This document shows positions 7,303 to 11,018 of a DNA stretch of 11,018 nucleotides, one piece after another. The DNA lies in the NCBI GenBank assembly GCA_947505055.1, contig CANNLO010000146.1, forward strand, positions 1 to 11,018, given 5' to 3'. This DNA comes from Methylococcaceae bacterium. Lineage in GTDB: Bacteria; Pseudomonadota; Gammaproteobacteria; Methylococcales; Methylomonadaceae. Position 1 is the stretch's first letter. Each line of letters opens with the position of its first letter. Both the position numbers and the translations under genes were made by a program. The notes beneath the pieces were generated by a model. That model was not told the origin of the DNA, did no database searches, and saw nothing but the letters and a program-made list of their open reading frames with translations.

Positions 7303-8475
7303 TTATCGTAAAAGAGCATTAATTTCATTCCAAAATATTTCAGCAGATAACCTGTTCTCAGATTCGGGTGACGTTAAATAATTATATTTATATAATTCAT
7401 AATCCTTTTGGCTTAGATGCTGAATGCATATTTGGCTTCCATCAGTTATACCATCAACGTTGTAGATTTTTGAGTTTAGATACAAAGCCAGACATTCTGT
7501 TTCCCGAACAATCGTATTTTTATAGATGCGCACCATTTCATCAGTATAAATAAAAATAACTGGCTTTATGTTAAGAACAGCATAGCTAAGCGCGGTACTT
7601 TGATGGGTTATTACAAAATCTGCATTTTTAATTAATTCTGCAGTTAGCATTCTATAACATTCTCGTTGCTCGAATACATCATTACCGTAAGCAGCCTTGG
7701 GATGTACTGCTACTACAATCTTGATGTCATGATTTTTTTCCAATAAAGTGAAGAATCTGTTTAGAGAGCTGAAATAAACTTCTGAATCTAACACGGGCAA
7801 TCCACTTATTTTCAGATCTGATTGAAATGGTAAATTAATATCTAAGAATACTGCGTATTTACCCTTAACATATCTTACATCTGAAAATTTAACCCTTGCG
7901 TAATGATCAAAATCACACAAGTTAAATGAAATTATTTTTTTAGCATGCTGATCGAATGAATTTAAAACTTTTCCTGCAGCGAATACCAAATCAAAGCGAT
8001 TAACGATTTTTAATTTTCTAAGTAGGGCCCCTAGCTTTAAATCGATAAAATTTTTAAATGATCTTATTGGATTACAAAAGATGAAGTTTACTATTCTCTG
8101 CAGTTTTGTTTCACGAACACTAGTTGGCATAGCACCCCAACTAAGGAAAACCATTTTGCAATTATATTTACTCAAAAGTCTAAAAGGCTTACTAAATCTT
8201 GCACTGTATGAAAGTAGCATTACATATACTGCGCCAGTATTTTCAGGATTTTTTAACATATCCTCGAATTCACGGTAGTTTTTAACTTGGCGCAAATATT
8301 CCGTATTTAATGCCCCATTCTCTTCATGCGACTCTCGAACTAAAGAAACTATATCCCAATATTCAATGGTTGCGCCTTTTTCAATGCAATAATCTATATA
8401 CCAGTCTCTTGAGACCTTATCTGTCAGTTTAATAAATGATATGTAGATTAACTTGTTATTTTTCGCACTCTTCAT
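7303..8475 (-). CDS. Uncharacterised protein, possible GT-B glycosyltransferase with HP and S/T motifs
   Basis: A 390-residue protein that I cannot assign to a named family. Seen: an N-terminal half with alternating strands and helices (KLIYISFIKLTDK, VYVMLLSYSARF, KMVFLSWGAMP) and no clear signal peptide. The C-terminal half has IVVAVHPKAAYG (253-264) and DFVITHQSTALSYAVLNIKP (286-305). An HP pair followed by an (S/T)-rich H-x-S-T turn leading into a helix is the arrangement known from GT-B enzymes such as bacterial polysialyltransferases and capsule KpsC/KpsS-type transferases, where it binds the nucleotide of the donor. A GT-B transferase is therefore inferred, possibly using a CMP-activated sugar. 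It is the first intact gene after the decayed nonulosonate module, 61 bases beyond the SDR pseudogene. Could also be a fold relative with another role. Confidence 0.65.
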   Translation of the reverse strand: MKSAKNNKLIYISFIKLTDKVSRDWYIDYCIEKGATIEYWDIVSLVRESHEENGALNTEYLRQVKNYREFEDMLKNPENTGAVYVMLLSYSARFSKPFRLLSKYNCKMVFLSWGAMPTSVRETKLQRIVNFIFCNPIRSFKNFIDLKLGALLRKLKIVNRFDLVFAAGKVLNSFDQHAKKIISFNLCDFDHYARVKFSDVRYVKGKYAVFLDINLPFQSDLKISGLPVLDSEVYFSSLNRFFTLLEKNHDIKIVVAVHPKAAYGNDVFEQRECYRMLTAELIKNADFVITHQSTALSYAVLNIKPVIFIYTDEMVRIYKNTIVRETECLALYLNSKIYNVDGITDGSQICIQHLSQKDYELYKYNYLTSPESENRLSAEIFWNEINALLR

Positions 8476-8536
8476 TTTTTACTTTTTTAATATTGAAGGC
8501 AAACTTGCAGTTCTATCAACTTAGCTTTATTTCATG

Positions 8537-9304
8537 TTAAAGAGAGAACCCATCATCAATTAAAAGATTTTGCCCAGTCATAAAACTGGACTCATCAGAC
8601 AACAAAAATATTAACGCTCCCAATAAATCTTCGGCATCTAACATACCCTTTGAGGCACAGTGTTTCTTATAAGAGGTAAGAAAGTCAGTCGACTGACCAG
8701 CTAATATACCCCCAGGACTTAGGCAATTCACTCGAATTCCTGTGCCTTTGAAGTACTGTGCAAAATAACGCGTAAGGTGCTCAATAGCAGCCTTGATTGC
8801 AGCGTACTCAACCGGCATTGTCATAGGGGTGCCGTCATAAATCTGGAAACGTGGTGCTATTGAACCGTAAATAGACGACATATTTATGATGTTGCCATAA
8901 CCCTGCTTCTTGAATGCTAAACAAAATTGCTGGGCCACAAGAAATTAGCCCCCAAGATGCATATTAACGTTGTCACAAAAATCAGCGTAAGTCACGTCCT
9001 CCAGCTTTTTTCCATAATTCTTATTACGTGGGTAAGCATTGTTTACCAATGCATCGATATGTCCATATCTCTGCTTTAAGTCAGAAATCAAAGCTATGAC
9101 TGACTCTTTACTCGTAATGTCTAAATGAGCAGCATGAGCATTACCAGTACAATCTTGCACAAGTAGTTCTGCTGCTTCTAAGTTGATGTCTGCCACAATA
9201 GCAATGCCACCTCTATCAGAGACACCTCGCACGAAAGACTGGCCAATCGAACCAGCACCACCCGTGATAACGATTACTTTATTTTTTAATGAGTTTGATT
9301 GCAT
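8537..9304 (-). pseudogene. PtmA-like short-chain dehydrogenase, interrupted by an in-frame TAA
   Basis: A classical SDR of about 255 residues, reminiscent of PtmA of Campylobacter flagellin glycosylation and the legionaminate pathway. Seen before the stop: TGGAGSIG (14-21, NAD(P) binding), VADIN (37-41) and VNNAYPRNKNYG (87-98). After it, in the same frame: NMSSIYG (active-site S143/S144), YAAIK (Y167, K171), SPGG and a C-terminal DDGFSL. The two halves are separated only by TAA at 8947-8945, reading HLGG-stop-FLVAQQF. Tyrosine (TAT/TAC), one base away, is the likely original residue at position 120. A GTG three codons later could start the second half, but it would lack the cofactor-binding fold. 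ATG 9304 lies one base after the acetyltransferase stop. Either half alone should be inactive as an oxidoreductase. Assignment to PtmA is from remembered similarity. Confidence 0.88.
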
Positions 9305-9305
9305 G

Positions 9306-9876
9306 TTAATTTTCTTTGATAGATTTCATTACTTTCGCAGGATTACCAACTGCTACCGTAAACGCTGGAATGTTTTTAGTAACGACTGATCCTGCTCCAA
9401 TAACTGCATTTTCACCTATAGTAACTCCTGGCAAAATAATTACCGCAGCACCTACCCAACAGCCCTTTTTCAAGATAATTGAATCATTCTCAGTTGGATC
9501 TGGATAGCCTTGATCATATCATAGTTTGGCTAGTATCAGAAAACTTATGATTGTTTGTATAAAAATGAACACCTGGCCCAATTGACACTTTATTTTCAAT
9601 GATAATGCCACCACCGCCATCCGTTGGATCTGCAAAAAGAAATGTGCCAGGTCTAATCACCACATTATCTCCAATAGATATCTTAGAGCATGCTTCTGCA
9701 TATGCACCTGGCCTAAATTCGGCACCCTCACCGAAATACTTGAATTTCCTAATGCATAAGCTCTCCATGGTTGATTTAAAGTATAAACGCCAATGAGTTA
9801 GCAATATATCTGGGCCAATACGATCTGCATTATTCCAAAACTTAATACGCGAGAATATTTCTGGAAGGCTTAACAT
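9306..9876 (-). pseudogene. Hexapeptide-repeat acyl/acetyltransferase, frameshifted by one base
   Basis: A left-handed beta-helix acyltransferase of the WbbJ/maltose-acetyltransferase type, expected to O- or N-acetylate a sugar with acetyl-CoA. Seen in the first frame (ATG 9876 to TGA 9514): CSKISIGDNVVIRPG (63-77), GGGIIIENKVSIGPGVHFY (88-106) and NNHKF (108-112), where the histidine is the probable catalytic base. The rest continues in another frame to TAA 9308-9306: LKKGCWVGAAVIILPG, VTIGENAVIGAGSVVTK, VAVGNPAKV. Removing one C (plus strand, 9520) restores SQTIYDQGYPDPTE and an uninterrupted 189-residue product of normal length. A Shine-Dalgarno-like AGG lies nine bases before the start. 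The break removes the C-terminal coils that form the active site and trimer contacts, so the gene is probably inactive, unless 9520 is a sequencing error. Confidence 0.87.
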
Positions 9877-9920
9877 TTTGGGTAACCTGCTTGCTTACTC
9901 AATATACTAAAGGTAGTCAT
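9870..9920 (-). other. 16-codon open frame linking the cytidylyltransferase remnant to the acetyltransferase
   Basis: ATG 9920-9918 overlaps the cytidylyltransferase stop as ATGA. The frame encodes MTTFSILSKQAGYPKC, and its TAA (9872-9870) overlaps the first codons of the acetyltransferase. Such an arrangement could carry ribosomes across the 40-base gap, but a frame this short arises easily by chance, and no function is claimed. Confidence 0.2.
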
Positions 9921-10378
9921 CGCTTATTCACTTTTATATTTAAAAGACATTCAGCAATCTGAAAATCGAGCAATGTATCTATATCTATAGCTCGCTCAGT
10001 GGGAACATGTACAGCTTTTACTCGACCTTCAAAGGCCGAATTATGGGTCATCACAAACTCGGGGTTGGCTACATAACAGACCGTTGCCATATCGTAAACT
10101 ACCGGCGCATCTTGGCGACGTGCTATGGTTGACTGAGGTGGATTGACCAGCCTTACTGAGCCGTCTGCATTAATTTTTACCATATTAAAGTACGGACTAC
10201 GATGCGCATCTGTGACGGTTATAACCATGTCAGCATCGCCTTTTTCGTACTCGTCAAGACAATTTTCAATATCTATCGGCAATCGTAACGGTGCTGTGGT
10301 AGGCACTGACACCATTACTTCTGGCAATGCGCCCGTCGATTCCCTTATGTAATTGAGTGCGTGCCGCCAAGCTGACCA
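9917..10378 (-). pseudogene. CMP-nonulosonate (sialate/legionaminate) synthetase, 5'-truncated remnant
   Basis: The C-terminal two-thirds of a NeuA/PtmB-type cytidylyltransferase, which activates a nonulosonic acid with CTP. Seen in the frame: WRHALNYIRESTG, VSVPTTAPLRLP (equivalent to the family's LQPTSPLR), AHRSPYFNMV, RRQDAPVVYDMATVCYV, and the C-terminal ERAIDIDTLLDFQIAE typical of the family. Missing: the N-terminal IPARGGSKG nucleotide-binding motif and about 75 residues around it. The frame is closed by TAA (10381-10379) just upstream, and the upstream sequence belongs to a different gene read in another frame. Internal starts (TTG 10327, ATG 10315) could only produce a fragment without the CTP-binding loop. 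The stop (TGA 9919-9917) forms an ATGA with a 16-codon open frame before the acetyltransferase. Certain as a family remnant; which nonulosonic acid is unknown. Confidence 0.88.
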
Positions 10379-10868
10379 TTAGTAAGTTTTTCAAATGTAC
10401 TTTTATTAAGTGGTCATGGCCTTCAATTAATGTATGTGTTGATACCAAATACTTGTTAACCAAAATATCTTTTGCCATTGCGCCATAATTGATTCCTGAT
10501 TTGGTATAGCTTAAAACTTCATTCAACTTCAGCACTGAAACTTCAGAACCTATTTGCTTAACATCATCAGAAGTAAGATATCTAGAGAATGGAAGTTTAT
10601 TTTGATTATTTTTCCAAAGTCTTTCCGATGTTTTCTTGCAATTTCTGCAGTCTCTTGTAAATTTTCCTTTTTCAGTCCAATCACCACCTATAATCTGACA
10701 CTCTTCATGCTGGATACTATCGCAGTACATTGGAATTACTTCTACACCCCTAAGTTGAAAAGCCATACTTAACGATCGGTCTAAAGCGTAACACTGTGCA
10801 AGATACACAAAAGAAGGTCCCATCAAAATGCGAAGTTTCTTAGGTGTAATATTTTTTTTCATTGACAT
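10266..10868 (-). pseudogene. Unrecognised polysaccharide-locus protein, 3'-truncated and fused out of frame to the cytidylyltransferase
   Basis: An open frame of 200 codons from ATG 10868 (or ATG 10862, two codons later). Seen: a GT-B-like or Rossmann-like opening KLRILMGPSFVYLAQCYAL, SMAFQLRGVEVIPMYCD, a cysteine cluster (CQIIGGDW ... RDCRNCKK) and GINYGAMAKDIL. I recall similar N-termini in uncharacterised carbohydrate-biosynthesis proteins but can give no function. Genuine sequence appears to end near VHLKNLLMVSLAA, around 10357-10378. The last 30 or so codons down to TGA 10266 are the cytidylyltransferase read in the wrong frame, so the C-terminal part of the original protein is lost. 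The 5' end abuts the IS terminus at 10871, so the native promoter has been separated from it and the native start may be gone. Probably non-functional. Confidence 0.7.
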
Positions 10869-10890
10869 AATGGACTTCCCCCGATTTAGT
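10862..10890 (+). promoter_or_regulatory. Possible hybrid promoter across the left IS junction
   Basis: A perfect -35 hexamer TTGACA (10862-10867) lies just outside the IS, and TTTAGT (10885-10890, four of six matches to TATAAT) lies inside it with 17-base spacing. It would drive orfA from a junction created by the insertion. The -10 match is mediocre and chance is possible. Confidence 0.3.
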
Positions 10891-10895
10891 AGACA
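10871..10895 (+). repeat. Left terminal inverted repeat of the IS3-family element
   Basis: It starts TGGACTTCCCCC and ends TAGTAGACA; IS3-family ends characteristically begin with TG and often carry the CTTCCCCC core. The inner limit at 10895 is estimated, because the right-hand copy is not in the window to align with. Confidence 0.65.
10875..10882 (-). promoter_or_regulatory. Shine-Dalgarno-like sequence supplied by the IS terminal repeat
   Basis: Read on the minus strand the repeat gives GGGGGAAG, six bases before ATG 10868 of the truncated gene. The insertion therefore leaves the outward-facing gene with a usable-looking ribosome binding site inside the IS end. Whether transcription leaves the IS in this direction is unknown. 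Confidence 0.35.
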
Positions 10896-10920
10896 GTTGA
10901 TAATGTCTGAAATCACTAAA

Positions 10921-10926
10921 AGGAAG
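10921..10926 (+). promoter_or_regulatory. Ribosome binding site of orfA
   Basis: AGGAAG, four bases before the ATG at 10931, is the strongest Shine-Dalgarno match in this part of the window. Confidence 0.6.
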
Positions 10927-10930
10927 TTAA

Positions 10931-11018
10931 ATGAGAGGCATCAGATATACCGACGAGTTTAAGGCAGAAGCGCTTAAACAAATTACAGAACGTGGTCATA
11001 GCGCAGTTGAAGTCGCCA
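10931..11018 (+). CDS. IS3-family transposase OrfA, N-terminal fragment
   Basis: The first 29 codons of the small helix-turn-helix protein that is made alone or, after programmed -1 frameshifting, fused to the DDE-domain OrfB to give active transposase. Seen: MRGIRYTDEFKAEALKQI followed by TERGHSAVEVA, closely matching the HTH_Tnp_1 opening (basic residues, YT-EFK-EA--Q). The start ATG is well supported by AGGAAG four bases upstream (10921-10926). The gene runs off the window, so the integrity of the element cannot be judged. Confidence 0.9.
   Translation, partial: MRGIRYTDEFKAEALKQITERGHSAVEVA

Larger units (their letters stand above)
10871..11018 (+). mobile_element. IS3-family insertion sequence, left end (partial)
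   Basis: The element begins with a terminal repeat starting TGGACTTCCCCC at 10871, a form common in IS3-family ends, followed 60 bases later by an OrfA-type transposase start. The right end lies outside the window, so the partner repeat and the target duplication cannot be seen; TAA at 10868-10870 is the candidate 3-base duplication. The IS lies immediately upstream of a broken minus-strand gene, in opposite orientation, and marks the edge of the decayed module. Confidence 0.85.

Noticed and set aside
8476..8536. Possible internal minus-strand promoter (TTGATA with AT-rich sequence downstream)
   Set aside because: The only decent -10-like hexamer, TATTAA, is 21 bases from TTGATA, and the hexamer at 17 bases matches poorly. 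AT-rich DNA gives such matches by chance.
8537..8938. Second half of the dehydrogenase as an independent gene from GTG 8938
   Set aside because: It lacks the whole cofactor-binding half and continues the frame of the first half exactly, so it is better explained as part of one interrupted gene.
8945..8947. Programmed readthrough or recoding of the TAA
   Set aside because: TAA is the least likely stop to be recoded, no special structure is apparent downstream, and three neighbouring genes are also broken, so decay is the simpler explanation.
10266..10360. C-terminal tail of the 200-codon frame as genuine protein
   Set aside because: The same bases in another frame encode well-conserved cytidylyltransferase sequence, so this tail is an out-of-frame reading.
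10868..10870. TAA as the target-site duplication of the IS
   Set aside because: It cannot be confirmed because the right end of the element is outside the window; noted only as a candidate.

Overview
The window is part of a surface-polysaccharide (O-antigen, capsule or glycan) biosynthesis locus. It is read almost entirely on the minus strand, from about 10868 down to 1, and its upstream (right) end is cut by an IS3-family insertion sequence on the plus strand. The gene families and the modest, uneven GC content suggest a Gram-negative proteobacterium. Gamma- and betaproteobacteria are the best guess, but nothing in the window fixes a genus. There is no rRNA, tRNA or CRISPR array, and no gene-free stretch over 300 bases.

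Layout in the direction of transcription (right to left). (1) 10871-11018: left end of an IS3-family element with the start of its orfA on the plus strand. (2) 8537-10868: a decayed module of four broken genes. An unrecognised gene has lost its 3' part and is joined out of frame to a CMP-sialate/legionaminate synthetase-like gene that has lost its 5' part. A hexapeptide-repeat acetyltransferase carries a one-base insertion. A PtmA-like short-chain dehydrogenase carries an in-frame TAA. Together these look like the remains of a nonulosonic acid (sialic/legionaminic-type) branch. (3) 4553-8475: an AT-rich block with a putative GT-B-type transferase, two SAM methyltransferases and a family 4 glycosyltransferase, all with intact frames. 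(4) 1260-4545: a CDP-deoxysugar block: rfbG (CDP-glucose 4,6-dehydratase), a short RmlC-like cupin epimerase, rfbF (glucose-1-phosphate cytidylyltransferase) and an SDR-type 4-ketoreductase/epimerase. (5) 1-1263: a family 2 glycosyltransferase and the 5' part of a third SAM methyltransferase.

How the intact genes would work together: RfbF makes CDP-glucose, RfbG converts it to CDP-4-keto-6-deoxyglucose, the cupin probably epimerises it, and the SDR reduces or further epimerises it. The three methyltransferases could decorate the sugar or the finished glycan, and the glycosyltransferases assemble the repeat unit. No ddhC/rfbH-type 3-dehydrase is present in the window, so the CDP-sugar is more likely a 6-deoxyhexose than a 3,6-dideoxyhexose. 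Its configuration cannot be read from the sequence. Flippase, polymerase and chain-length genes are not in the window.

Genes are packed tightly, with three ATGA overlaps and one TAGTG overlap between intact genes, which points to translational coupling in one transcript. The main points for a second look are the cluster of lesions beside the IS, the deletion-fusion near 10360, the non-canonical active-site residues in the cupin and the SDR of the CDP-sugar block, and the unassigned GT-B-like protein at 7303-8475.
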